64,000 bases of DNA from CAIOYC01 sp964243985 (GTDB lineage: Bacteria; Pseudomonadota; Alphaproteobacteria; Caulobacterales; Caulobacteraceae). Position 1 is the first letter of the stretch; each line of letters begins with the position of its first letter. The position numbers and the translations under genes are program-made. Where the stretch lies: positions 28,176 to 92,175 of the forward strand of contig CAXTHJ010000004.1 in assembly GCA_964243985.1 (NCBI GenBank), written 5' to 3'. Below, piece after piece: positions 43,147 to 52,242 of this stretch. The notes under the pieces were generated by a model. It was not told where the DNA came from and made no database searches. It worked only from the letters and a program-made list of their open reading frames with translations.

Positions 43147-44607
43147 TTAAACTAAAGAACGAAGTATCGTTATGTCGCCAACAAATCTTGTACGATCGAT
43201 TGAAGCCAACATTATCACATAAATAACGCCCGAGATGAGCAAAGAAAATGCGTCCCACGCAAGATTTTGGTGTCCAAGTTGCATGAGCGCAAAGCAAGCT
43301 AACCCGGCTAAGCCCGCGCTGGCTAGGGGACCTGCCAATTCTCGCGCGATAACGCGTGGATCGGAGCCTGTCGCTTGTGCGGGGAAAATTATATAGGCGC
43401 AACCGCCAATCACATTGACGATACCGATCCCTATCGCGACGCCTTGCAGGCCGACCCAAGGGGCGATAGCGACGGCCGCCACGCGGCCAATCGCGAACCC
43501 CGAAGTGATCCATAACGGCAAAGCGCTGCGCCCATTTGCGTACAGCATGGCGCTGCATTGGCTTCCGATCACCCAAGCGACGTTAGTTGGCAATACGATT
43601 GAAATAAGAGGAGCCGCCATCTGCCAAGAGTGACCCAAGAGCAGTGGAATTAATGTGGAGGAGCAAACCGATATTAATATCGTCGCGGGAAAAAGAATTA
43701 ACCCCATGAAGCGGCATGTTTTATAATAGCTCTGCAAAAGCGGCGTCCGTTCTTGGTGCAACGCCTGAACATAAAGGCTCGCCCACGACGGATTGCCTAA
43801 AGAATCGCATAGGAAACGCGAAGCTTGATTTCCAAAGCTGTAGATACCCAATGTTGGCGCCCCGAGAGATCGATTTAGAAGCGCACTTTCGAAAACCCGG
43901 CCCATGAAATCGGCTAGCTTGCTCCCAACCATGGCGCCGCCTACGGCGAAATGGGCCGCCAGGACCCGAAGTTGAAAATGGAATTTTGGCAAGCGGGGCG
44001 CCACCATGTTGATCAGAATCGCTCTCCCCCCGAACGTGCAGAGATACTGAGCGACCAGGCTCCAGACCCCCGCATGATTGATCGCGCAACCAAGGCCAAC
44101 CACCGCGCCGAGCAAATTTGCCGCTAGATCGGCGATCGCGCCAGCGGCGAGCTTTGCGCGGCGGATCAATCGTGCGCCGCCCAAAATGGAAGACGCCAGG
44201 AACAGAAAATTGAGAGAGAGAACAGTCATAACCAGCGGCAACCGCGGCTGGTGCGATATATAGGCTAGGATGAACGACCAGCCGATCACGATGCAAGCAA
44301 GAACCGCGCAAACGCCGTGTAGGACCCAGAAGGCGGTAGACCAAACGACTTCAGCAGACTCAGGCTCGCGCGCCAGGGAATTGCCGAACCCCCCGTCCAC
44401 CAGCATTTGCAAAAACGAGACCGACGGCAGCGCCAAGGCGTAAAGACCGAACTCACCGGGCCCTAGAAACCGCGCCATAAGGGGCAACATCGCGAGTTGA
44501 GCGGCAATCTTCAAAATACTGCTAATACCCATAGCCCCGGCGCCCAAAGCTAGCCGGCGCCCGGTCAGTGCGACGTGCGGGTCTTTGCCGGACGAACTTT
44601 TGATCAC
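43147..44607 (-). CDS. Polysaccharide flippase (MOP superfamily, PST/Wzx-like)
   Basis: 486 residues with about 12-14 hydrophobic segments. The N-terminal ALGAGAMGISSILKIAAQLA and MARFLGPGEFGLYALA are the characteristic first helices of PST-family lipid-linked oligosaccharide flippases, and LVDGGFGNSLAR follows. It moves the undecaprenyl-linked repeat unit across the inner membrane. It starts 14 bases after the FAD oxidoreductase gene ends and precedes the GT2 gene, so it is in the same run. Confidence 0.88.
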   Translation of the reverse strand: MIKSSSGKDPHVALTGRRLALGAGAMGISSILKIAAQLAMLPLMARFLGPGEFGLYALALPSVSFLQMLVDGGFGNSLAREPESAEVVWSTAFWVLHGVCAVLACIVIGWSFILAYISHQPRLPLVMTVLSLNFLFLASSILGGARLIRRAKLAAGAIADLAANLLGAVVGLGCAINHAGVWSLVAQYLCTFGGRAILINMVAPRLPKFHFQLRVLAAHFAVGGAMVGSKLADFMGRVFESALLNRSLGAPTLGIYSFGNQASRFLCDSLGNPSWASLYVQALHQERTPLLQSYYKTCRFMGLILFPATILISVCSSTLIPLLLGHSWQMAAPLISIVLPTNVAWVIGSQCSAMLYANGRSALPLWITSGFAIGRVAAVAIAPWVGLQGVAIGIGIVNVIGGCAYIIFPAQATGSDPRVIARELAGPLASAGLAGLACFALMQLGHQNLAWDAFSLLISGVIYVIMLASIDRTRFVGDITILRSLV

Positions 44608-44620
44608 TTGGGTTCTCAGT

Positions 44621-46003
44621 CTATTTGAGGGGGCTATTATCGTAAGGGCCGTGGTTGCCGAGCAAGGCCTCCTCTACGACCAGTGTGGTTTGCCTCGCGG
44701 TGGGGAGGTAGTCAAAGCCCCCTTGGCGGCCGATGGAGCAGATGCCGAAATTCTTTAGCACCGCGATGGCTTGAGCGGCTTGCTCTGCGGCGCCATGGAC
44801 GTAGACGGGATAAGCATTCTTGAGTTCGTGATAGCCCTCATACCTAAGGTCGCCGATAAACAGGTTCTTTTCCTGCATATCAGCCATGAAGGCCTCGGCG
44901 TCGCGTTTGGCGCGGACGTCGCTCGACTCAGCGGCTGTCATGTCATGGTGATTGACCTCTACGCCGAAATATTCGCGTTGCGCCACCAGACCGTAGGCGT
45001 CGGACGACATGGTTAGTCGTTTCCAATCGCCGGCGTCGGAAAAATTATAGAGTATATAGGTATCAAACCCTCTCTTACCTTCGAAGCTGAAGAGCAGTGT
45101 GGTAAGAGACAGGGTGGGTAGCGAAAATGCCTGCGGCAAATCACATAAAGCCAAGGCGTTGTGAAGCGGTATAGTTGATACTATTTCATTTGCTTCAATA
45201 TCGCCCTCAGAGGTCGAGAGCACGAAATTATTGCTCGTGCGGCGAATGCGCTGGAGGTCTTGCCCTAAACGAATTACGCCGCCCGCCTTTTCGATCCGAT
45301 CGATCGCTGCCGTGTAGAGATAGGCAAACCCTTGCTGAGGCCGAACGAAGGATTGGGTTGTGTTCCAGGGGTCCTTGTAGCCCATCAACCGCGCGAGCCG
45401 CTTTTTTAATGAGGCGGCGTCAGAAATCCACCCCATTCGTTTTTCGGCGAAATTGATATCGATTTGATCGGCCGGCACGCCGTAGAAGCGCCGGATATAG
45501 TTTTCGACTCCTGTGATCGCGGCCAGCCGCTTACCAATCCAAAAATGCAGAAAATCCGCGGCGTTGCGTTTCGAGCGCCGTGTGAGCCGACCCAACAGCA
45601 AAGACATCCCAATGCGCCACCACGCCAAAGGGCCGGCCGCCAGAATTTCGGCGCCTGGCGAGATTGGATAAGCGTGGATTGAACCGGCCGGCGTCACCCG
45701 ACTGATGGTCGGCGATATGTTCGTGTACAGAGATATTAGATCGGGGAAGTGCCTCAAGAAAGGCGAGTCGTCTTGGAAAATGAATGTGCCGATGTCGAAG
45801 CTATAGTCGCCAACCTTCACATCGATATGATTTCCCCCGACATCTTGATAAGTGTCAACGATGATGACTGACTTAAACCCCCTTTCAATCAACAGAGACG
45901 CCGCGACGAGCCCGCTGACTCCTGCGCCAAGCACGATCGCATCATATTTGCCGTTGGATCCCTCGATATCGTTCAATATCTTGATCCCTTCACCGCGGTC
46001 CAT
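44621..46003 (-). CDS. FAD-dependent oxidoreductase (amine oxidase/UDP-galactopyranose-mutase-like)
   Basis: 460 residues with an N-terminal Rossmann FAD motif YDAIVLGAGVSGLVAASLL near 20 and VGGNHIDVKVGDYSFDIG, the second FAD-contact block, as in protoporphyrinogen-oxidase-like and UDP-galactopyranose-mutase-like enzymes. The C-terminal part has SIGRQGGFDYLPTARQTTLV, the final FAD-contact motif. In polysaccharide clusters such enzymes oxidise or ring-contract nucleotide sugars; which applies is not determinable. It overlaps the upstream GT2 gene by 14 bases. Confidence 0.82.
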   Translation of the reverse strand: MDRGEGIKILNDIEGSNGKYDAIVLGAGVSGLVAASLLIERGFKSVIIVDTYQDVGGNHIDVKVGDYSFDIGTFIFQDDSPFLRHFPDLISLYTNISPTISRVTPAGSIHAYPISPGAEILAAGPLAWWRIGMSLLLGRLTRRSKRNAADFLHFWIGKRLAAITGVENYIRRFYGVPADQIDINFAEKRMGWISDAASLKKRLARLMGYKDPWNTTQSFVRPQQGFAYLYTAAIDRIEKAGGVIRLGQDLQRIRRTSNNFVLSTSEGDIEANEIVSTIPLHNALALCDLPQAFSLPTLSLTTLLFSFEGKRGFDTYILYNFSDAGDWKRLTMSSDAYGLVAQREYFGVEVNHHDMTAAESSDVRAKRDAEAFMADMQEKNLFIGDLRYEGYHELKNAYPVYVHGAAEQAAQAIAVLKNFGICSIGRQGGFDYLPTARQTTLVVEEALLGNHGPYDNSPLK

Positions 46004-47081
46004 AACGAAAGGCGACCAATTTTCGCGCCCACGGCGTGGGCATTAAGAGGGTTAGCATGGCCCAGGCCGACACCGCTAAACGCATCTTTCGGGTGGCGGC
46101 GGGAAATGACCAGGGCACGCGGACGCAATCCAATAGGGCGCGGAACCAGCTATCGTCGCTGAGGGGGTGGGCGGATCGCGCCAGCTTTAATGAGGCGACG
46201 CGAAATTGTAGGATAGGCAGACTTTTGTATATCAGGGAACGCCTATTTTCGGGGGCTATGGGCTCTATGTGGTGTTGGAAACGTTTCGAAAACTCGTAAC
46301 GGTCCTGCGCGCGGCGAATTTCGCGTGCAAAGTGGGTAGGATCGGACATCAAGTTACTATCGTTGGCCCCGTGAACACGGTAAAAGACGAGTGGTTTGGC
46401 GATCGTTTCTACATCGCCAGCGAACGGCGCAGCTGCCAAGCAGGCCGAGTCAGGCGCCGCGCCACAGGAAGAATCCAACGGAAACAACTTGTCCAAGAAT
46501 GTTCGGGCATACACATTTCCCGAGCCCGGCGGCGTCGGGTAGGCCGTCGTTTGCGCCGCCCAATCACGGATCTTTATCGGCGTCGGCATCGGCCTATAGC
46601 TGGGAAAGACGGAATTCAGGGGCTGACCGTCGGCGTCAATCCGCATGAGCTGGACCTGAACCTTGCTGAGCCCAGACCGCCAGATCGCCGCCACCTCTTT
46701 CGCCAGGGAGGGGACGACCTTGTCGTCAGAGTCCAGAAAAATGACAGCGGCACCCGTCGAGCGGGCGTAACCAACATTGCAGGCGATTCTCTGGGTGGCG
46801 TTCGCCTGAAAGACAGGCGTGATGCTACCGCCGAACGCACTGATCACATCTCGCGAATGATCGGTTGAACCATCATCTACGACGATGACCTCCACATCTG
46901 GCCAATCTAGAGCCAGAGCACTTTCTATCGCGGCACCGACAAAATTCCCGTAATTATAGTTAGGAATAATTACGCTAATGCGCCCAAGAACATTTGTGGA
47001 ACCCTCGGAGACTGTGTCCAAGATAAAATCACTCGCTCTATAATGGCTCTTCAGGGCTTCCACTAAAGGAAAGGAAAGCAA
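45990..47081 (-). CDS. Glycosyltransferase family 2
   Basis: Up to 363 residues; the start is uncertain (TTG at 47081 or a GTG downstream). The GT2 domain begins RISVIIPNYNYGNFVGAAI near residue 34, with VIVVDDGSTDHS and FLDSDDKVVPSL. PTPPGSGNVYARTFLDKLFP and FYRVHGAND align with the GT2 at 39997. It is the first gene of the minus-strand run of eight. The C-terminal region is hydrophobic (AVSAWAMLTLLMP), suggesting membrane association. Confidence 0.85.
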   Translation of the reverse strand: MLSFPLVEALKSHYRASDFILDTVSEGSTNVLGRISVIIPNYNYGNFVGAAIESALALDWPDVEVIVVDDGSTDHSRDVISAFGGSITPVFQANATQRIACNVGYARSTGAAVIFLDSDDKVVPSLAKEVAAIWRSGLSKVQVQLMRIDADGQPLNSVFPSYRPMPTPIKIRDWAAQTTAYPTPPGSGNVYARTFLDKLFPLDSSCGAAPDSACLAAAPFAGDVETIAKPLVFYRVHGANDSNLMSDPTHFAREIRRAQDRYEFSKRFQHHIEPIAPENRRSLIYKSLPILQFRVASLKLARSAHPLSDDSWFRALLDCVRVPWSFPAATRKMRLAVSAWAMLTLLMPTPWARKLVAFRYGPR

Positions 47082-47174
47082 AATCTTTAAATGTGTATTA
47101 TGGCATGGCCAAAAATACGTTGCGAGCCGCCAAATGTAATCCGAGGTAAAAAGGTTTTAAAGGATTGGTGCTCG

Positions 47175-47333
47175 TCAGGCCAGTCGTCGTGATTGCTGGA
47201 AGTGTCGGTCATCAGATGCAACGCGCTTCGCATCGCCACTGTCCTCAATTTCTCTCGTAGCGATCTTACCCACCATTACGGCTAGGCCGATGGCGTCGGC
47301 GGGGCGCTTCTGTCCGTTGGAGCCTTTAGGCAT
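47175..47333 (-). CDS. Small conserved-type protein (truncated?), 52 residues
   Basis: From the ATG at 47333 with GGAAG upstream. It begins MPKGSNGQKRPADAIGLAV and MVGKIATREIED, which resembles a small alphaproteobacterial family of the type MPKGxxGxKRPADVIGxAV...IATGE; family members usually continue with a basic Ala/Lys-rich tail ending KRW, which is missing here, so the copy may be truncated. Its ATG lies inside the stop region of the upstream 52-residue membrane protein gene (ATGCCTAA overlap). Function unknown. Confidence 0.5.
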   Translation of the reverse strand: MPKGSNGQKRPADAIGLAVMVGKIATREIEDSGDAKRVASDDRHFQQSRRLA

Positions 47334-47484
47334 TGGGATTCTTCCAATAATAAAAAGCCACTGAAACAAAGCCAAAGATGCCAGAAGCTATCATGAAGCC
47401 GCCAACCCAGTGTGCGTTGAGGCATCCAACACCTGATAGGGCTACTATAGGTCCCGATGCGTACAACATGGTGCGTCGCTTCAT
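47326..47484 (-). CDS. Small membrane protein, 52 residues
   Basis: An ATG at 47484 opens 52 residues: MKRRTMLYASGP, then two hydrophobic stretches (GPIVALSGVGCLNAHWVGGF and MIASGIFGFVSVAFYYW), ending KNPNA. The composition is that of a real two-helix or hairpin membrane protein. The stop TAA (47326-47328) overlaps the start of the next small gene by eight bases, so translation is coupled. It is not recognised. Confidence 0.55.
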   Translation of the reverse strand: MKRRTMLYASGPIVALSGVGCLNAHWVGGFMIASGIFGFVSVAFYYWKNPNA

Positions 47485-47834
47485 TCGCTATGATACGCGC
47501 GCAACGCCCCTTGCGCCACACCTGTCAACGGCAGCGGATTTCAAACTAAGACACTACCTGATTGCTGCGCCTATCATAGGGGTTAAGGCGCTCGTCGCGA
47601 ACAGGAGCCGCCCGGTGACTGTCACCTCGACGGTGCGGGCCTTAAATGCCTTTTTAGAGCCGACACCTTACAAGGCGACGCGAATCGTTTCCGATGTGAT
47701 TTTTCCGCAAGCTCGCCTAGAGTCGCGTCATCTCCTTAGGCGTTAAAAATCAAGATCGTGGGGTTAGATATGCTTTATATTATTTAAATTATGGAGGTAC
47801 GATGCGAATCTAGGTCAGTAATAGGTGAATAAAA
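47485..47834. other. Divergent intergenic region upstream of the polymerase gene
   Basis: 350 bases between the small minus-strand genes and the plus-strand polymerase gene. The right end is AT-rich (47765-47792). A strong Shine-Dalgarno sequence (GGAGGTACG) precedes a three-codon frame ATG CGA ATC TAG at 47802-47813, about 20 bases before the polymerase start. An open frame on the plus strand (47378-47746) has no protein-like composition. Confidence 0.5.
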
Positions 47835-49283
47835 TTGGATCCAGTGGGGCTTATTTTTTGGGCGATAATTTTGGGTGGTGCCTTCGCGCGCGGCCCCGCG
47901 ATGATCTATATCTTCTTTGCGATGCAGTCGTTCGGAACGGTTGCATTAGTGCCGCCGGGCTTGTTGGGGGGCGTAACCGTCACGCCCGAATGGGTGGCCT
48001 TGATGGCGCTGGCCATAAAGGTTGTCATGTCGAGGCCGAACCTGACCCAGGCCCTCCTTCCGCTGACAGATATGCGTCGCTTCGGGCTTCTCTTTTTGGC
48101 TACTCTTTACGCGATCTTTTCGGCGATCTTTATGCCTCTATTGTTTCGAGGCGTTCCAGTGATCCCGATGCGTATGTCAAACGCCGCTTATCCGCTTGGC
48201 CCTCAAGTCGCCAATTTCACGCAGACATTTTATTTTGTGCTGACGACCCTGGCGGCGCTGACATTCTATTATCTATTCGCGGACCCGCGCCAAAAAAAGC
48301 ATATTTTCAATGGCATACTTTTAGGAGGAATGATCGCGATCCTGACCGGCTTAGCGGATATGGTCGTGCCGGGCCATTTCCTCGCATTATTCCGGACAGC
48401 GGGCTATGCGATCCTTGCAGGGGGTGACCTAGGCGCAGGCAAGCGGGTGGCGGGCCTGATGTCAGAGGCTTCAGCCTATGGATCTCTCTGCATCGGCTTT
48501 GCAGGGGCGCTATTCTTTCTTCGAGGCGCCTACGCCTACCGGACCGTGCGAACGATGGTCGCGCCGGTCGTGTCCTTGTTATTGATCGTCATGATCGCCC
48601 TATCGACTTCGTCGGGAGGGTATGTGGGGGTGGCTGTCCTCCTTTGCGCCATGGCGGCCTATTCAATCTCCCAGGCGGGGAGTGGGAAGCCGGACGGTCT
48701 GGGAGGATTGTCCTTATTTGCGCTCGCAGGGCTTTTTGGTTTGATGGTCGCGGCTTTAAGTCCGGATAGCTTTTCCAGACCCATCGCTATGGTTGACCAG
48801 ATGGTCTTCCAGAAGCATTTGACCACTTCGTATGTAGAGCGCAGCTACTGGAACCAAGTCAGTCTGGAGGCGGCCCGATTGACATTTGGGCTAGGAACGG
48901 GCCTGGGATCAACGCGCGCCTCAAGTTGGGTGGTGGCCGTCCTGGGAAATATCGGAGTTGTCGGGGCTGGCTTGATCTTGGCTTTCATTGGCAAAATCTT
49001 CCTAAGCCGGCCGACGTATCCTGGACCGAGGGGCGTGAGTGTTGCCCGCGGGGCGAAATTTGCGCTGATCCCGCTGTTGACGGTCCAGTCATTGTCAGGA
49101 ACGAGTGTCGGATTCGGACTGACGGCTGCCTGCCTGTGCGGCTTAGTTGGCGCTGAATGTTGGAGCGCCAGATCCCCAGTGTTCCGTAGAAAAGCGCGCC
49201 CGGAACAATTTAAAAGGATGGATGACGGCCGGGACGGTCCGCAACATTACCTTCCAATAAATAAATCTAACAATGCGGCCTGA
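47835..49283 (+). CDS. Polysaccharide polymerase-like membrane protein (Wzy-like)
   Basis: 482 residues with about 10-12 hydrophobic segments and one large periplasmic loop carrying SEASAYGSLCIGF near 213, the polymerase-like Glu region, and IALSTSSGGYVGVAVLL. Late sequence GLGTGLGSTRASSWVVAVLG is common in Wzy/O-antigen polymerase-like proteins. It starts with TTG at 47835 (AGGTG upstream) or GTG at 47844. It would polymerise repeat units on the periplasmic face. The glycosyltransferase gene follows directly. Confidence 0.78.
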   Translation: MDPVGLIFWAIILGGAFARGPAMIYIFFAMQSFGTVALVPPGLLGGVTVTPEWVALMALAIKVVMSRPNLTQALLPLTDMRRFGLLFLATLYAIFSAIFMPLLFRGVPVIPMRMSNAAYPLGPQVANFTQTFYFVLTTLAALTFYYLFADPRQKKHIFNGILLGGMIAILTGLADMVVPGHFLALFRTAGYAILAGGDLGAGKRVAGLMSEASAYGSLCIGFAGALFFLRGAYAYRTVRTMVAPVVSLLLIVMIALSTSSGGYVGVAVLLCAMAAYSISQAGSGKPDGLGGLSLFALAGLFGLMVAALSPDSFSRPIAMVDQMVFQKHLTTSYVERSYWNQVSLEAARLTFGLGTGLGSTRASSWVVAVLGNIGVVGAGLILAFIGKIFLSRPTYPGPRGVSVARGAKFALIPLLTVQSLSGTSVGFGLTAACLCGLVGAECWSARSPVFRRKARPEQFKRMDDGRDGPQHYLPINKSNNAA

Positions 49284-49287
49284 CTGT

Positions 49288-50397
49288 ATGTCCTCACAGC
49301 GCCTGACGTCCGAGCTTAACACCGCCCTGGTCCACTACTGGCTGGTGAACAGGCGGGGAGGGGAAGCGGTGTTGGAGGCGATCGGCCGCCTCGTGCCGCA
49401 TGCTCACCTCTATAGCCATGTGGTCGATCCCGAGGTCTTGTTCGGCAGTCTCGCCGCCATGCCGGTGACCACCACCGCCATCAACCGGTTGCCGGGCGCG
49501 CGCAAGGGTTACCAAGCCTACCTGGGCTTCATGCCCACGGCGCTGGAGGCATTGGATATGTCGCCTTATGATCTGATCATCTCCAGCGAGGCGGGGCCCG
49601 CAAAGTGGGTGCTGCCCGCGCCGGGCGCCAAGCACATCTGCTACTGCCATTCGCCCATGCGCTACGTTTGGGACCAACGTTTCATCTATTTTGATAAACT
49701 GCCGGCCGCCCTTCGGCCGCTGGCGCATATGGCGGCCCATGGGCTGCGGCAATCGGATGTGTTGTCATCCATGCGGGTGGATCAGTTTGTCGCCAATTCC
49801 TCGTTCGTGGCCCAGCGGATCGCGCAGTTTTATCGCCGGGACGCCGAGGTCATTCACCCGCCCGTGGATGTGGACGGTTTCACCACCGAGGCGCCCGAAG
49901 ACTTCTACCTATGTGCTGGGGAGATCCGTCACTATAAGCGCCTGGATCTCGCGATCGAGGCCTGTGAGAAACTGGGGCGCCGATTGGTGATTGCGGGTGC
50001 CGGGAACCAGAAGGCGTTGAAGTCGCTGGCGGGCTCGCGGGTGGAGTTCAAAGGCAAACTCGACCTTGAAACGATGCGCAGCCTAATGCGGCGTTGCCGC
50101 GCTTTATTGTTCCCGGGGATCGAGGACTTCGGGATCGTGCCGGTGGAAGTGATGGCCTCCGGCCGCCCAGTGATCGCTTTCGGATATGGCGGCGCTTTGG
50201 ATTCGGTGGAACCAGGGATATCGGGCGTTTTCTTTCAAAAGCAGACGGTCGATCAAATCTGCTCGGCTATTTTGGACTTCGAACGTGATGAGCACCTATT
50301 CACAGCGGAAAACTGCCAAAGGGTGGCGTCGCGCTTTTCGAGAACGACGTTCGAGCGAAAATTCTCAGCCGTTGCTCGGAGAACTTGCGGTCTTTGA
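49288..50397 (+). CDS. Glycosyltransferase, GT-B fold (WbaZ/mannosyltransferase-like)
   Basis: 369 residues from the ATG at 49288; an ATG at 49273 overlapping the polymerase stop is possible. The N-terminal LVHYWLVNRRGGEAVLEAIG is typical of the GT4 WbaZ-like group, with CYCHSPMRYVWDQ and VDQFVANSSFVAQRI; the C-terminal domain has YLCAGEIRHYKRLDLAIEA and the EX7E block GIEDFGIVPVEVMASGRPVI. It adds a sugar, often mannose in relatives, to the lipid-linked chain. It is paired with the polymerase gene on the plus strand. Confidence 0.87.
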   Translation: MSSQRLTSELNTALVHYWLVNRRGGEAVLEAIGRLVPHAHLYSHVVDPEVLFGSLAAMPVTTTAINRLPGARKGYQAYLGFMPTALEALDMSPYDLIISSEAGPAKWVLPAPGAKHICYCHSPMRYVWDQRFIYFDKLPAALRPLAHMAAHGLRQSDVLSSMRVDQFVANSSFVAQRIAQFYRRDAEVIHPPVDVDGFTTEAPEDFYLCAGEIRHYKRLDLAIEACEKLGRRLVIAGAGNQKALKSLAGSRVEFKGKLDLETMRSLMRRCRALLFPGIEDFGIVPVEVMASGRPVIAFGYGGALDSVEPGISGVFFQKQTVDQICSAILDFERDEHLFTAENCQRVASRFSRTTFERKFSAVARRTCGL

Positions 50398-50468
50398 AGT
50401 AAAATAAGTTCGAAGCTCCTTAGACAGAGATCGGCGTGCGCAGCACAGGCAGTTGGATGCGGTCTTGA

Positions 50469-51545
50469 TCAAGTGCGGTGCCCAGGTAAAAGGCGTTGCC
50501 CAAGCAATAGTCGGGCTGGCAAATCGTACCAGCGCCCAATCCCCCAGGCGAAAGTAACTATTGGGATAGAAAAGACGTAAAAAAAAGCCGGTGCGTGGTT
50601 GCCGTATAGGGTGAACCGCTTCAGTGTACCTGAGATGGCCATCAGAATGGGTAAGTGAACAGCATAGAGAGGGTAGGAAATATTGGCCAGAAATTTGACG
50701 ATTGAGTGCTCCGCTCCTAAGTCGGCGCTTGCGGCGATGTAGATGATCGCGGGAAACACCAACAGGATGACAAGCAAATCATAATCCCACGCCACAACCG
50801 GCAAGCTGATGGCTAATATTAGCAGTGCAGCAGCAGTCAAAGGTCTGAGCCAAGACTTTCTTATAGCCGGCCTACAACGCCAGAGAATTACCCCCGCTAG
50901 GAAGCCGAAGATGGTGCGTCCTGCCCCTCCGAGATAAGTTCCCCAGTTCCAGCCGATATCAGCGTTGCCGATTTGGGCGATATAGTAACCCATAACCGCT
51001 GCGCCAATGAGAGCGAAAACCATTTGCGCTAGCGGTTTGAGGCGAACAAGCGCTGCCGCCCAGATGATGTTGACCAGAAATTCAAAGGACAGAGACCAGA
51101 GTACGCCGTTCGCCGGGAAGATTTCGTCCTGAGTCGCGCCCGCGCTCCATAGTTTGGGAATAAGCGCTAAGTTAAGTCCGCTCGCGCCTAGGATTTGCGG
51201 TAGGTTATCGGAAGCTGCGGGCTGAACCTTCCACCGCATCAACAAATAGGCCGTTCCTATCAACACTCCGAACACGCTCATCGGGAGGAGGCGAACCGTT
51301 CGGATCAGGATGAAGCGCGCTAGGGACAGCCTTGGAAATTTCTCGGTATAGGCATGTGCCAAGACGAAGCCACTCAGCATGAAGAAGAAATCGACCGCCA
51401 GGTAGCCGTGCACGACGGTCGCAGGTGCTCCCAATCGCGATCCAAAATGATAAAATACGACTGCTACTGCCGCGATGCCGCGTAGCGCATCCATGATCTC
51501 ATATCGAGCTTTTAGAGCTACCTCGGGTGCGCTCACGTCAGTCAA
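50469..51545 (-). CDS. Acyltransferase-3 family membrane protein (OafA/ExoZ-like)
   Basis: 358 residues with about 10 helices. The family's opening block is clear (EIMDALRGIAAVAVVFYHFG), followed by GYLAVDFFFMLSGFVLAHAY, with the His and Arg of the active-site region (FILIRTVRLLP). It transfers acetyl or other acyl groups onto glycan hydroxyls. The start may be the TTG at 51545 or a GTG at 51536. It is convergent with the glycosyltransferase at 49288. It is the intact counterpart of the frameshifted copy at 36.5-37.7 kb. Confidence 0.87.
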   Translation of the reverse strand: MTDVSAPEVALKARYEIMDALRGIAAVAVVFYHFGSRLGAPATVVHGYLAVDFFFMLSGFVLAHAYTEKFPRLSLARFILIRTVRLLPMSVFGVLIGTAYLLMRWKVQPAASDNLPQILGASGLNLALIPKLWSAGATQDEIFPANGVLWSLSFEFLVNIIWAAALVRLKPLAQMVFALIGAAVMGYYIAQIGNADIGWNWGTYLGGAGRTIFGFLAGVILWRCRPAIRKSWLRPLTAAALLILAISLPVVAWDYDLLVILLVFPAIIYIAASADLGAEHSIVKFLANISYPLYAVHLPILMAISGTLKRFTLYGNHAPAFFYVFSIPIVTFAWGIGRWYDLPARLLLGQRLLPGHRT

Positions 51546-51759
51546 GGCAGAACCGTTGAAGCATTGTCCAGCTAAACCTTGATCGAGCCGACTGGGCTGT
51601 ATGTACGAGTCGCAAATTCAGCATTAATTGCTCCGAATTGCCGTCTTTTTACCTGTCAAAATTTATAGCCAGTCAATATGCAGGGTAGTCTACCGTCATA
51701 CGTAGCACCACATGTATTTTCTTTCTTGAACAGAAATTGGAAAATGACATTAAATAATG

Positions 51760-52113
51760 TCAGAAAGACCATCCTGTACCGAAAGATCTCACGCTGCGAG
51801 AACTTCTCTGTAGGCTGCTAACTGTGACAGCCTCCACATTACCTGCTTCATACTTGGTAGGCGCTAAAGTGGTAGAACAGAGTAAGGAGCCATCAGAGCC
51901 ATTTTCAAGACTGGGCTTGGCGTACTTTACGAAGTTCTTCCATGCAGACGAAACTTGAGATAATTCCCTTCCTCGCAATAAAAAGGCCTCAGAGTAGATC
52001 ACGTAGTGATTGTCTGTTGCCATGCAAAAAGCATAAGTTTTAGCTTCTTCTGAATTAGAGGAAAGAACCAGTTGAAGAGTACTGATAAATAAAAAAAGTA
52101 GTGCTGAAGGCAT
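51760..52113 (-). CDS. Hypothetical small secreted protein
   Basis: 117 residues from the ATG at 52113 with GGTGA upstream. A signal peptide (LLFLFISTLQLVLSS) is followed by an exported domain with two Cys (YAFCMATDNHYVIYSE and SLLCSTT), which may bond. It is AT-rich and lies between the acyltransferase and the BY-kinase gene on the same strand. It is not recognised; a lipid- or glycan-related role would be a guess. Confidence 0.6.
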   Translation of the reverse strand: MPSALLFLFISTLQLVLSSNSEEAKTYAFCMATDNHYVIYSEAFLLRGRELSQVSSAWKNFVKYAKPSLENGSDGSLLCSTTLAPTKYEAGNVEAVTVSSLQRSSRSVRSFGTGWSF

Positions 52114-52242
52114 TCTGTTCACCGATGACAAATTGCAAAAAGTTCTCAGTAATCTTTTCAGCTAGTGCTCGCACTGGAATGTTTTATTGACTTATGCGAT
52201 CATTTGAATACTAAATTGGCATAGCCTCGACCCGATCAAAGA

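Noticed and set aside
47378..47746. 122-residue plus-strand frame
   Set aside because: Overlaps the better-supported small minus-strand membrane gene and has no protein-like pattern.
47825..48427. 200-residue plus-strand frame
   Set aside because: Out-of-frame overlap with the polymerase gene, which has clear membrane helices in its own frame.
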